A DNA stretch of 63,589 bases from Kalymmatonema hyalinum WJT4-NPBG1 (GTDB lineage Bacteria > Cyanobacteriota > Cyanobacteriia > Cyanobacteriales > Nostocaceae). Position 1 is the first letter of the stretch, and the number at the start of each line of letters is the position of its first letter. The notes beneath the pieces were generated by a model. It ran no database searches and was not told where the DNA came from. It worked only from the letters and a program-made list of their open reading frames with translations. Where the stretch lies: contig JAHHIB010000047.1 in NCBI GenBank assembly GCA_019359075.1, positions 1-63,589 on the forward strand, read 5' to 3'. Below, piece after piece: positions 26,001 through 33,962 of the stretch. Position numbers and translations under genes: made by a program.

Positions 26001-28727
26001 GAGGTTTTGGCTGCGGATACCATGCATTCCTTGCAGATGCTGTTGCGCTGTGGTTTCAGCAGTAGCTTGAGCATTTGATATTATGTTTTGCTCTTGCTTG
26101 CGATACTGCTGGGGAGCTTGTGCAGCATTAGTCTGGGCATCTTTCTTGGCTGCGACTGCCCCTTGGAACTCCGGTTCGTTAGATTTCTCCAACTGCTCCT
26201 CAGTAATATTTTGCTCAGCCATTTGCTGGTCAAGCTTTTTGCTGTCTTCTTGCAAGGGTGCTTCGACTTCACTCTGCCCCTTCGACTTGGGGGAAGCCTT
26301 ATCTGCACCAATGTCTGAGGGAGGTTTTCCTGGATCTGCCTGTGGCAGAGGTGTCACTTGTTTCGGATCAATGCCACTGGTGTCAGGCGTTTCTTTTGCT
26401 TTCTCTTCCAGGGGACTTTGAGAGGATTTCTGCTCCTCTTCCACTTTGCCACTCAAATCGCCCTTAACCGAGTCAAGTTTGTTGTTATTCTTAAATTTGT
26501 CAGCCTCTTCCAAGGTCTTGGGAGCCATATCAGCAATTCGCTCCATCAGTTTAGCTTTGAAAGCGGCTGCGTCAAATCCTGGAGTTTCCGCCTGCCCCAT
26601 CTCACCAACTTGATTGGCTTGCGCCTTGCTATCCACTTCGTTGCCGGGAGGTTCAGCAGCTTCTTGGGCTTCTTGAGCTTTGCTCTTAGCAGGTTCGTGT
26701 TCCTTGTGCTTTCCTGCAACTTCTTTAGTTGTGTTGACCACTGCTTGGAATGCCGGGTCATCTTCAGCGGAAGCCGGAGCCTTCTCGCCATCACCAGCTT
26801 TTGTTGTCACTGCATCTGCTGCCCCAGGCAACCCTGTCGCCACGCCTGCTGCTCCAGGCAACCCTGCTGCTACGCCTGCTGCCCCAGGCAACCCTGCTGC
26901 CGCCTCACCTTTTTCTGCCGGAGCCTGATCCTGCCCTGCCCCTTTGACAGTATCTATCTTTGGTTCTATTGACTTTTGCTGTCCTTTATTATTTGCCTGA
27001 GTTTCTTTCTCAGGGTTCTTGCCGTTCTTATTTGCTGATGGATTCCCAGATGCTTCTGCTCCACCCCCATCTACCGGAGGTGGATCTGTTGCCGCTCCGC
27101 CCTCATCTGGCGGCGCTACCAACCCGCCTTTTTTTGCCGGAGACTTACCCTGCTGTTCCCCTTGGACAGCATTAGCCTTCGGATTTGCTTTCTCCGGCTC
27201 TCCTTTTTGATCTCCCTCAGCAGAATTTTCCTTGGAATTGGTTGCTGATGATTTCCCAGAAGATGGGGTTGAGACGGCTTTAGACTCCCTGCTCTTGGTT
27301 ATTGGTTTTTCAGAAGATTTAGTTTGAATGGCTTTTGTCTGTATTTTGTTTTCCTTAGCAGCTAGGTGAGAAACCGATTTAGCCTGAACCGCACTACCAT
27401 TCTGCTGGACAACGTGAGTTAACTCATGGGCTAGTAACTCCTTCCCGCGATGACTTCCGGGAGAGTATTCCCCTTGACGGAAGAATATATCCTGCCCTGT
27501 AGTGAAAGCGCGGGCTTGAATAGATTGGTTGAGATCGTGAGAACGGGAATCGGTGTGGATTTTTACCCCGCTGAAGTCAGTCCCAAATGCCTGCTCCATA
27601 GGTTGCCGAACATCGTCCCCAAGCGGCTGTCCACTTCCGCGTGCTTGTTTGATTGAAGTTTCCACGTCTGATGTGGCTTTCATCCCATTCCCATTAGACT
27701 TACGCTGCACCAACGTGCTACGCGCATGCTCCGCAAACGGCTTCATCTGGGCTTGCTCATCTTCCTCTTGTGGCATTTCCTCACGTTGCACCACTGGAGT
27801 GATGAAATTTGCCAAAGATTTAGTTTGTACTTGTTGCTCATCTTCCTCTTGTGGCATTTCCTCACGTTGCACCACCGGAGTGATGAAATTTGCCAAAGAT
27901 TTAGTTTGTACTTGTTGTTCTTCTTCCTCTTGTGGCACTTGTTCGCGTTGCACCACCGGAGTGATGAAATTTGCCAAAGATTTAGTTTGTACTTGTTGTT
28001 CTTCTTCCTCTTGTGGCGCTTCCTCGCGTTGCACCACTGGAGTGATAGAATTTGCCAAAGATTTAGTTTGTACTTGTTGTTCTTCTTCCTCTTGTGGCGC
28101 TTCCTCACGTTGCACCACCGGAGTGATGAAATTTGCCAAAGATTTGGTTTGTACTTGTTGTTCTTCTTCCTCTTGTGGCATTGCCTCGCGTTGCACCACC
28201 GGAGTGATGGAATTTGCCAGCGATTTGGTTTGTACTTGTTGTTCTTCTTCCTCTTGTGGCGCTTCCTCGCGTTGCACCACCGGAGTGATGGAATTTGCCA
28301 GCGATTTAGTTTGTACTTGTTGTTCTTCTTCCTCTTGTGGCACTTCCTCGCGTTGCACCATTGGAGTGATGGAATTTGCCAGCGATTTAGTTTGTACTTG
28401 TTGTTCTTCTTCCTCTTGTGGCGCTTCCTCGCGTTGCACAGACTGCTGATTTACAGGCTTGCTCATCACCCGCATTACCTGCTGTGCAACTCTATCCGCT
28501 TCCTGCTCGTAAACGTCCCCTGGCTGGCTAACTGTGAGTTTTGCTTGGGGACGCATTGATATTCGACTAAGATCGTGGCTGCGAGCTTTGTTTAACGGTT
28601 GCTGCCCAGTAACTGCTTGGGGCACCTCAGATGACTCTAAACCGAAGCCGCGTGTCGGTTGCCTGAGTGTAGATATTGAGAAGGAAGTCGTGGTAGCTTT
28701 TTTACCCTGCCCTACGCGTTCTCTCAT
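23001..28727 (-). CDS. Giant eCIS-core (DUF4157) effector with C-terminal RGH nuclease and ComEA-like HhH
   Basis: The ATG at 28727 follows AGGAGA at 6 bp; the frame also opens at a TTG at 28748. The order along the 1908 residues is: leader with HDLSRISMRPQAKLTV and QPGDVYEQEADRVA; eight and a half acidic 27-residue repeats (about 96-335); eCIS core with LLAHELTHVVQQ (near 437); a long Pro/Ala/Lys-rich stretch; a coiled-coil and hydrophobic helical pre-toxin region; a Lys/Ala-rich segment; then a His-Me-finger nuclease-like domain (AKHHIYDIL, YVRGHLLNEKLGGEGKWENM TPLSR, GNGEHE, near 1670-1730). The last 70 residues are a helix-hairpin-helix pair as in ComEA (INVNSASVNDLKKIPGITQQ). It is probably a DNA-degrading CIS payload. 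The SUKH gene follows. Confidence 0.88.
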   Translation of the reverse strand: MRERVGQGKKATTTSFSISTLRQPTRGFGLESSEVPQAVTGQQPLNKARSHDLSRISMRPQAKLTVSQPGDVYEQEADRVAQQVMRVMSKPVNQQSVQREEAPQEEEEQQVQTKSLANSITPMVQREEVPQEEEEQQVQTKSLANSITPVVQREEAPQEEEEQQVQTKSLANSITPVVQREAMPQEEEEQQVQTKSLANFITPVVQREEAPQEEEEQQVQTKSLANSITPVVQREEAPQEEEEQQVQTKSLANFITPVVQREQVPQEEEEQQVQTKSLANFITPVVQREEMPQEEDEQQVQTKSLANFITPVVQREEMPQEEDEQAQMKPFAEHARSTLVQRKSNGNGMKATSDVETSIKQARGSGQPLGDDVRQPMEQAFGTDFSGVKIHTDSRSHDLNQSIQARAFTTGQDIFFRQGEYSPGSHRGKELLAHELTHVVQQNGSAVQAKSVSHLAAKENKIQTKAIQTKSSEKPITKSRESKAVSTPSSGKSSATNSKENSAEGDQKGEPEKANPKANAVQGEQQGKSPAKKGGLVAPPDEGGAATDPPPVDGGGAEASGNPSANKNGKNPEKETQANNKGQQKSIEPKIDTVKGAGQDQAPAEKGEAAAGLPGAAGVAAGLPGAAGVATGLPGAADAVTTKAGDGEKAPASAEDDPAFQAVVNTTKEVAGKHKEHEPAKSKAQEAQEAAEPPGNEVDSKAQANQVGEMGQAETPGFDAAAFKAKLMERIADMAPKTLEEADKFKNNNKLDSVKGDLSGKVEEEQKSSQSPLEEKAKETPDTSGIDPKQVTPLPQADPGKPPSDIGADKASPKSKGQSEVEAPLQEDSKKLDQQMAEQNITEEQLEKSNEPEFQGAVAAKKDAQTNAAQAPQQYRKQEQNIISNAQATAETTAQQHLQGMHGIRSQNLNQVADQQVGGKGKDEQARAKVAGDINKIYEKTKTQVEKTLGDLDAQVQQEFDAGAADAKKAFEDYVDQRMKAYKDDRYSGFWGPGKWLVDKLFGMPSEVNAFYQEGRQLYIEKMDGVINKVVTIISKGLTQAKTEIAKGKQQIQKYVTQLPQDLQAFGQETAAGIESKFEALQQSVDDKQDELIDTLAQKYQENLKAVDDRIEEMKAENRGLIQKAFDFIVGVIKTIIELTKMLLEVLARVASVIGKIIQDPIGFLGNLIQAVKQGFLNFMKNIGQHLQQGLIGWLTGTMAETGIQMPESFDLKGIFSLVMQVLGFTYEAIRAQAVNRLGEEKVSHLEQNFEIFKILASDGIAGLWQFVQEQIGDLQSLVLEPIKNFIIQNVITAGIEWILSLLTPASAFIKACKAIYEIVKFFIERAQQIADLINAILDSVVAIASGSIDQAIKGVENALAKSLPVVISFLASLLGLGGIVQRVQAIFQKLRRPMEKAVNWVIDKSAKAAKKVGNKFKNSKVGKKVGAVTDSVKEKYKAGKQWAEDKKGAAEQWVNDKKGAVKNKFKQSKLGQKYDSAKAWGSKKKQAAKNWLEDKKGAAKDKYKKTVDKGKEKVAQIVEWWKAKKQFKAVDGETHTLFFKGADRKSTLMVASKNPKPYTQFLEWVEGNETLNNEKIKALQEAKVIAQKIEQEKARLLPKGLSGTQKEKAMKDKAENIKKLLEDMKTPTAKLFGNDLPDWQPPKLGGVNSAGFGKWMKAEVLTRVKVGTGSAPTQAKHHIYDILNKRRDQGGSASYYVRGHLLNEKLGGEGKWENMTPLSRTGNGEHEAQFESIVKAAVNSGAIMEYHVTPIYQPRSDQSSLKKEVDKLYASSPNDATEIKEIIDAEDHVPRALTCHVQRLEKVNNKFQGIGTPREWSVINEVKRNANDYFIQNGSNKKPEPINVNSASVNDLKKIPGITQQEAEKIHEVVGKRKRPFGQYETLARDTGIALPKLKKLRENGDIVLGS
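27740..28439 (-). repeat. 81-bp tandem repeats in the DUF4157 effector
   Basis: Eight full copies and one partial copy of an 81-bp unit encode VQREEAPQEEEEQQVQTKSL plus a seven-residue end (ANSITPV). Variation is mainly at the EEAPQ/EEMPQ and ANSI/ANFI positions. The opposite strand stays open by chance of codon composition and gives a spurious Ser/Cys-rich frame. Confidence 0.95.
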
Positions 28728-29046
28728 GAAGGTTCTCCTGATGCCCAAGCAGTAGGTGGATGAATATCTCGCCAGTACAAATCTCTAGGATACAGCAACT
28801 GTACTCATAAAACAATTCACCCAAAGTCTAAATTAAGTTAGTTGTAGAAAGGACGATTTTTTTCGGTAGAGATGACCAGGTTTAGGTCGAACTGGTGTTT
28901 GATCGAGAGCGCGATCGCTCCTGAAGTTATGAGCCGGATGTTATCATCCTAGACAAGCAAAGCGTCGTTAATAACGAGTTTCGCTAGCAGAAGGAATCAA
29001 TCATCACACTTTTTTTCTGGGCATTATACGTCCCATTTCTTAACCG
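28728..29046. other. Intergenic region upstream of the nuclease effector
   Basis: No gene is visible. In the direction of the effector, TTGTTT and TATCCT occur 17 bp apart about 70-90 bp upstream of its ATG, a plausible but weak sigma70-type promoter. A copy of the TTTAGACTTT motif lies just before it. A HIP1 palindrome within AGCGCGATCGCTCC is present near 28910. Confidence 0.35.
28823..28832 (-). promoter_or_regulatory. TTTAGACTTT motif upstream of the nuclease effector
   Basis: Read toward the effector, the sequence is TTTAGACTTT, about 95 bp before the ATG at 28727. The same ten bases occur upstream of two other effector-like genes (31560 and 35948). A shared regulator site is only a hypothesis. 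Confidence 0.3.
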
Positions 29047-29550
29047 CTACAAAACCTGAAACTCTACCCCAGCCTCCACTAATCGCTGCGAAAAGTCAGA
29101 AACATCCAGATCATTACACGCAAACAGGACATGAAACGCAGTTGGCTCCTCCTCTTCGTTCACGTAATGAGGTTGATTCAGCCAAGTATCATGAGCATTT
29201 AATAATATCTGCATCAAGATATGGAAATCCTTTTGAGCAGCATCCTGTAAAAGCAGATTCGCTTGACTCACCATCAACAGGTAAGCCTCACTATCTAACC
29301 AACTTAAGTCTGTAATGCATTCTTCAAAGGCATCCCAGTTTTCCCCAAAGTAGTAAGGAAACTGAAGGGCTGCACCCACCTCATTAAAGAAGTTAGGTAC
29401 ATTTGTACTCTTGTTTCCCCTAACTATCCGAATTGCTGCCTCCCCACAATGCTCTTTCAACTGGAGATACATGTCAGCGAAGGAGGATTCGTCTGTTACC
29501 TGAATATAGAACGCTGGCTTCTCTTGTCTAAACAGCTTTTCATAGTCCAT
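29047..29550 (-). CDS. Barstar-family RNase inhibitor (immunity)
   Basis: The 167-residue protein contains the barstar core: NEVGAALQFPYYFGENWDAF EECITDLSWL, the stretch that places the acidic inhibitory helix on the RNase active site. It lies 21 bp downstream of the barnase-like effector on the same strand. It should block that RNase in the producer cytosol. The N-terminus (FYIQVTDESSFADMYLQLKE) is longer than in the 90-residue Bacillus barstar, as in many bacterial relatives. Confidence 0.9.
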   Translation of the reverse strand: MDYEKLFRQEKPAFYIQVTDESSFADMYLQLKEHCGEAAIRIVRGNKSTNVPNFFNEVGAALQFPYYFGENWDAFEECITDLSWLDSEAYLLMVSQANLLLQDAAQKDFHILMQILLNAHDTWLNQPHYVNEEEEPTAFHVLFACNDLDVSDFSQRLVEAGVEFQVL

Positions 29551-29571
29551 AACCGCTCCTCATTCTCTCAA

Positions 29572-30288
29572 CTAAAATTCGGTAAAGTCTGTATAGTGGT
29601 TATTTGTGTAGTACTTTTTCCCGTCACTGCCGATGACAATCCTATCTGTACCCCGATTTTTGCCAGTATAGGGATTAACATCGTATTCCGTGTAAGTCAC
29701 TCCAGCAGGTAGATCCCCAGAACGGTTTCCATAGGGACGATTACCAACATATTGAGTACCACCAATATCAAGACCGGGCAGTAAGGACTTGCCGACCTTG
29801 ACTTTAATTGATCTGGCACTACCAACTTGACTGGCAACCGTTATAGCAGACGAAGGCACTGTTACACCTTTTGGATCTCCTTTGCCGTAGAGGGTACGCT
29901 GTATAATTTTGGTCTGGAGGTCGTGGCTAGTAGTGGACTCGGGTTGAACGGACTGTATTGCGGTTTGCGGCATGACATGCGTCAACTCATGAGCAATCAA
30001 CTCCTGCCCTGGTTCACTCACCGTGAGTTTTGCCTGTGGACGCAATGATATTCGGCTAATATCGTGTCCAAAAGACGGTTTGAAAGCTTCTTTCTCTGAC
30101 AACTGCGCTTCAGGCAGATTTGATGATTGCCGATCCACTGCTTTAGGCGAAGCAGTATCTGCCTGTAAACCAAAGCCGCGTGTTGGATTTGCCAGCGTTG
30201 GAGACGTTGGTGAGGTCAGTGATGAATTCGTTAAAGTTGATGTTTGTGCTTTCTTGCGCCCAAGCATCATGCGATCGCGATCGCTCAT
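29572..30288 (-). CDS. Compact eCIS effector with barnase-like RNase domain
   Basis: The 238-residue protein keeps the effector leader (ANPTRGFGLQ; GHDISRISLRPQAKLTVSEP) but jumps straight to QELIAHELTHVM, so about 300 residues present in the large effector, including most of the DUF4157 core, are missing. The C-terminus (about 180-238) aligns with barnase: YTEYDVNPYTGKNRGTDRIV and YYTNNHYTDF. Glu201, Arg212, Arg216 and His231 match the spacing of barnase Glu73, Arg83, Arg87 and His102 with one extra residue, so it should be active. The barstar gene follows and a candidate cysteine-enzyme effector precedes by 42 bp. Confidence 0.9.
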   Translation of the reverse strand: MSDRDRMMLGRKKAQTSTLTNSSLTSPTSPTLANPTRGFGLQADTASPKAVDRQSSNLPEAQLSEKEAFKPSFGHDISRISLRPQAKLTVSEPGQELIAHELTHVMPQTAIQSVQPESTTSHDLQTKIIQRTLYGKGDPKGVTVPSSAITVASQVGSARSIKVKVGKSLLPGLDIGGTQYVGNRPYGNRSGDLPAGVTYTEYDVNPYTGKNRGTDRIVIGSDGKKYYTNNHYTDFTEF

Positions 30289-30330
30289 CTCACCGAATCC
30301 TCATGTAATGGCTGATGTTGTACTGTTCAA

Positions 30331-31485
30331 TCATTGGTTTTGCCCTGATGTAGCCTCATTAGTTTGGTTGTTTTGAACTTCTCGTATGAGAGATTCAAAA
30401 TCGCTGTTGTTATTTCCACCTCTACTAAATAAAGCCCGAATTCTAGTTGTGATTGTATTTATATCTTTGTATAACCCTTTTCCAAGGTTATTCACCAAGT
30501 TTTTCAGTTTCTCAAACATCCCCAGTTCTGCCGTATGATATTTACTTCCATATGGATACACCACTTTTCCTTTTTCTGTCTCATAGTATTCTTGTTCAGG
30601 CATCAGCAATGATTTAACTGGCTGCTCCTGTCTTGCCATATCTGCTTCCGTTTTCTGATGGCTGAGAAATAAAACATCGTAAATTTGTCCGTTCCAAGCT
30701 GCCCAATAATGGTTTTGGAAGAACCACCGCTTGCCATCATCACAATTAGGTTCTTTCCCTTGATGTGGTGTTTTTCCAGCTTCACTCAGAAATGGTTTGC
30801 GGATACTCTCAACAGTTATACCTTTGATTTCAAAATATTCTTCTGCTACCGCTTTAAAAGCGCGTGCTAATGTCTGACAATCTCCTTCTAGAGTTCCTTT
30901 CAAAAGATTTTCATGGCTCTTACTCACCATTGTGTAGTTAAAGCCTATGTTTTTAAAGTTGTTAAAAAGATTTTCTAGAATTTTTTGGGATGGTAATTTT
31001 TCGTCTATTCCAGCTACTAATTTATTAGCTACTGGATAGTTTTTTAAAAATTTTTCTTTCTCTGGCGAAGTGACTGGTGCTTTATCTTTATCCTTTGCGG
31101 CATCCGTTGGTGCTTTATCCTTTGACTTCACCCGTTGAAGAATGTTAGAGTGAATTGGGTTTGCTACACCAATTGTGGCATTTTGCCCAATAGACTCATG
31201 TTCCACTTTCTTGTGCAACACGTCGTTCATCTTCGCCTGCAATACAGTAAGTCGTTCGTGTGCCTCTGGCGTGATGGTGCCGTACTTCGCCTGTATCTTT
31301 AGTTTCGTAGCCTCCATCTGATGCTGTTGAAATTCTTGATTCTCTACTTCCGTCTGCGTAACAAGTTTGTGGGAATGACGTTGAGCTTTGTCAGATGAGG
31401 GGCGCGACTTGAACTGACTTTGCTCTGATTCTGATTTAAAAGCGAATGAGTCAACTTTTTTGCGGATTTGCAGCGGTTTTTTCAT
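30331..31485 (-). CDS. Candidate eCIS effector with transglutaminase-like Cys-His-Asp domain
   Basis: The first 120 residues resemble the N-terminal leader of cyanobacterial DUF4157 proteins (QEFQQHQMEATKLKIQAKYG, TITPEAHERLTVLQAKMNDV L), but no HELTH core follows. Residues 160-280 contain a possible catalytic triad: Cys203 (EGDCQTLARAFKAVAEEYF), His259 (FFQNHYWAAWNGQIYDVLF) and Asp270. The spacing and the Cys-on-helix, His/Asp-on-strands pattern fit transglutaminase-like or other papain-fold cysteine enzymes. The C-terminal 80 residues are helical and end Asn/Gln-rich. It is the first gene of an operon with the barnase-like effector and barstar. Family assignment is inference; no own immunity gene is seen. 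Confidence 0.6.
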   Translation of the reverse strand: MKKPLQIRKKVDSFAFKSESEQSQFKSRPSSDKAQRHSHKLVTQTEVENQEFQQHQMEATKLKIQAKYGTITPEAHERLTVLQAKMNDVLHKKVEHESIGQNATIGVANPIHSNILQRVKSKDKAPTDAAKDKDKAPVTSPEKEKFLKNYPVANKLVAGIDEKLPSQKILENLFNNFKNIGFNYTMVSKSHENLLKGTLEGDCQTLARAFKAVAEEYFEIKGITVESIRKPFLSEAGKTPHQGKEPNCDDGKRWFFQNHYWAAWNGQIYDVLFLSHQKTEADMARQEQPVKSLLMPEQEYYETEKGKVVYPYGSKYHTAELGMFEKLKNLVNNLGKGLYKDINTITTRIRALFSRGGNNNSDFESLIREVQNNQTNEATSGQNQ

Positions 31486-32106
31486 CGCTAATCTCAGAAC
31501 TCAACAGTGGGTAATTTAAATATTATCTCAATTATCTCACTCACACATTGCCGTCATCTTTTAGACTTTAGTCGAATTTCTGGCGTTGGGTTATTGTGCG
31601 CTCGCTCTCAAGCGGGCAATTGTGCGATCGCTCCTTGGGCGGCTCCAAAAGGGAGCATTGCTGATCTCACCTAATTCTCCTACAATAAGTTATTATGTCT
31701 TTTTTGACACAACTACTGTGGAGTGAGGCGTTATTCGCTTTGATACTTCTCATCCTTAATTTTACCCACTACTAGCACAGATAATTCTTTACAACTGACA
31801 GCAGATTTTTTCGACGTCTTGACAATAAAGGTTGTCATTAGTAATCACAGGTTATGTTTCCATTTCATTGGAACTTCTAACGCCGTCGGAACATCTAAAA
31901 TTATAAATAGCTGCAAAGAGTACAATCAATGTTTACAAATTTCAGGATTGCTTCTCCCACGCCCTTATGATATTGTCTCAAAACGATACATAACAGGTTT
32001 GAGTTTGTTGTTATAACCAATATCAAAACAAAGCAAAATTTAATAAAGCTTTGCACTCGCTGTCAGTAAAATTTTAAGAAAAAATCATAAGGATAGTGTT
32101 TGCCAG
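31486..32106. other. Divergent intergenic region between effector operon and kinase
   Basis: About 620 bp without a supported gene. It is AT-rich except for 31590-31680, where a HIP1 site and a GCTCC...GGGAGC inverted pair occur. It should hold the promoters of the minus-strand effector operon and of the plus-strand kinase gene. A 65-codon frame at 31819 has no family look and I reject it. Confidence 0.4.
31560..31572 (+). promoter_or_regulatory. TTTAGACTTTAGT motif upstream of the cysteine-enzyme effector
   Basis: The 13-mer TTTAGACTTTAGT lies 75 bp upstream of the ATG at 31485, in opposite orientation to that gene. The identical 13-mer occurs upstream of the DUF922-type effector at 35948. 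Confidence 0.3.
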
Positions 32107-33732
32107 ATGAACTCCCTGCCTACCCCAGATTCTTGGATTGGTCACTCGATTGGCGATAATCAACGCTACCGCCTAGACAAGCGTTTAGGAGTGGGCGGCA
32201 TGGGGGATGTGTTTTTGGCAATGGATACCAGACTAGGTCAGCTGGTAGCATTGAAGCTACTCAAAGATACGCTGGTAGCCTCAAAGGAGATGAGAAAGCG
32301 CTTTGAGCGTGAGGTAGAAGTTTGTGCTGCCCTTCAAAGCGACCACATCGTCAAAGTTACCGACTGTGGTGTTACCAAGGAAGGGTTTCCGTTCTATGTA
32401 ATGGAGTATCTGCGCGGGCAGACGCTACGACAGTTGCTCCTGCGAGAGAAGCGGCTATCAGTTGAGCGCACGGTGGGCATTCTCTCCCAGGTTTGTAAAG
32501 GTTTGCAACTTGCTCATAAAGGTGTGACCCTATGGCGGAATGGGGCAAACCAGAGCGAGCATATTCAGGTTGTTCATCGCGACCTCAAACCGGACAATAT
32601 CTTTTTGGTATCTACAGATTCAGAAGAGTTGGTCAAAATTGTAGATTTTGGCATTGCCAAAATTCGCAATGAATCTTCAGAACAAACAAATCTCACCAGT
32701 ACATTTTTAGGGACTTTTCGCTATGCAGCACCGGAACAGTTAAAAGGGGAAATTAACCTAGATGGGCGAGCAGATATTTACAGCTTGGGTATTATTCTCT
32801 ATGAAATGCTGAGCAGTGCAGACCCTTTTGGGTTTAGTATCAAGGCTCGCAGTATCAGCGAAGCCTCTTGGGTTTTTGCCCATACTGCTGAACCACCAAC
32901 ACCTCTGCGATCGCAACCGGGTTGCGAGCAGTTGTCGCCGGAACTCGAAGCAGTGGTGATGCGGTGTTTACAAAAGGAACCAGATAAACGCTTTGCCATC
33001 GTAGAAGAGTTAAATCAAGCATTGCAAGCTGCTGCCAATTCTCTGCTTTCTGGTGTGGGGGAAAGTACTTTGGAAGAAACAATTGCCCAACTTCCTGTTT
33101 CCCAAGCAGAAGGGTCTTATGAAGAAACCATTTCTCGACCTTTGCAACCTACAACACAAGCCAAACATGAAGGCACAATTGCCCAAATTCCATCTTCGTT
33201 GAATTCTGCTGCACAAGCCAAACGCGAAGAAACAATTGCCCAAATTCCATCTTCGTCGAATTCTACTGCACAAGCCAAACGCGAAGAAACAATTGCCCAA
33301 ATTCCATCTTCGTTGAATTCTGCTGCACAAGCCAAACATGAAGAAACAATTGCCCAACCTCGAAAAAAACCGCTCTTAACTCGTATACTTCCTTTCAGTA
33401 TCTTGCTAACCTTTGGAATCATTGCCATTTGGCTTGTTGGGATGGGTGGAATCTATGCATATCGTCAATTTCAAATTAGTAAAGTTTTAGGTGAGATTAG
33501 GACTTTGAAGGCAAAGGGAAACTACGAGGAGTGTATTGCTAAATCAGAACAAGATCCAAGTTTTTATCAGGAGGTTCAAGCAATCCTGAACGAATGCCGA
33601 CTGGAGTACGCAAAGAAGTTAGCAGCAGAGGGTAAAATTGAGGAGGCGATTAATACAGCTAAAAAAATTCCTAAGAATAGTTCTCGCCATATGGAAGCTC
33701 AAAAATATGTTAAAGAGTGGTCGGAACTTTAG
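32107..33732 (+). CDS. Hanks-type Ser/Thr kinase with repeat linker and membrane anchor
   Basis: The kinase domain spans residues 20-305: glycine loop GVGGMGDVF, Lys50 (VALKLLK), HRDLKPDN at 157-164, DFG at 180-182 and APE at 208-210. Between the helix before the loop and HRD there is an extended stretch (TLWRNGANQSEHIQVV) also found in the kinase at the left edge. A linker holds three and a half 19-residue repeats (AKREETIAQIPSSLNSAAQ). A transmembrane helix (FSILLTFGIIAIWLVGMGGI) lies near 430-450, followed by a short helical tail rich in TPR-like turns. It should be active, with the kinase domain in the cytosol. It lies among effector genes and may act on CIS-linked FHA partners. Confidence 0.93.
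   Translation: MNSLPTPDSWIGHSIGDNQRYRLDKRLGVGGMGDVFLAMDTRLGQLVALKLLKDTLVASKEMRKRFEREVEVCAALQSDHIVKVTDCGVTKEGFPFYVMEYLRGQTLRQLLLREKRLSVERTVGILSQVCKGLQLAHKGVTLWRNGANQSEHIQVVHRDLKPDNIFLVSTDSEELVKIVDFGIAKIRNESSEQTNLTSTFLGTFRYAAPEQLKGEINLDGRADIYSLGIILYEMLSSADPFGFSIKARSISEASWVFAHTAEPPTPLRSQPGCEQLSPELEAVVMRCLQKEPDKRFAIVEELNQALQAAANSLLSGVGESTLEETIAQLPVSQAEGSYEETISRPLQPTTQAKHEGTIAQIPSSLNSAAQAKREETIAQIPSSSNSTAQAKREETIAQIPSSLNSAAQAKHEETIAQPRKKPLLTRILPFSILLTFGIIAIWLVGMGGIYAYRQFQISKVLGEIRTLKAKGNYEECIAKSEQDPSFYQEVQAILNECRLEYAKKLAAEGKIEEAINTAKKIPKNSSRHMEAQKYVKEWSEL
33160..33357 (+). repeat. 57-bp tandem repeats in the kinase linker
   Basis: Three full copies and one partial copy of a 57-bp unit encode AKREETIAQIPSSLNSAAQ. 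The ETIAQ/ETISRP motif recurs before the array and as ETIARP in the left-edge kinase, so it may be a conserved phosphorylated or docking motif. Confidence 0.92.
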
Positions 33733-33962
33733 TAGACTTAAGTCTTATAAAAAATTTTAGAAAATATTGGTAATATCTAGCCACAACAGTTAAGCTTTAA
33801 CAGAAAAGTTGTAAATTAAAAGCTTTATCTGAAATTTATCATACTCACCAATATGTTGGCTAATAGTGCTTGTTGTTTGTGTACAATACGCGCTCTTAGG
33901 CACAACATTTTTGTGCTCGTACGAACAATCTATATTTTATTCAAAAAATAGGAGGGAAGAGT

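Noticed and set aside
26358-26972. Plus-strand 204-codon frame
   Set aside because: Antisense to the Pro/Ala/Lys-rich part of the DUF4157 effector; Cys/Phe/Ser-rich with no recognisable domain.
27553-28559. Plus-strand Cys/Ser- and Leu/Phe-rich repeat frames
   Set aside because: Antisense shadows of the 81-bp repeats in the DUF4157 effector; no family resemblance.
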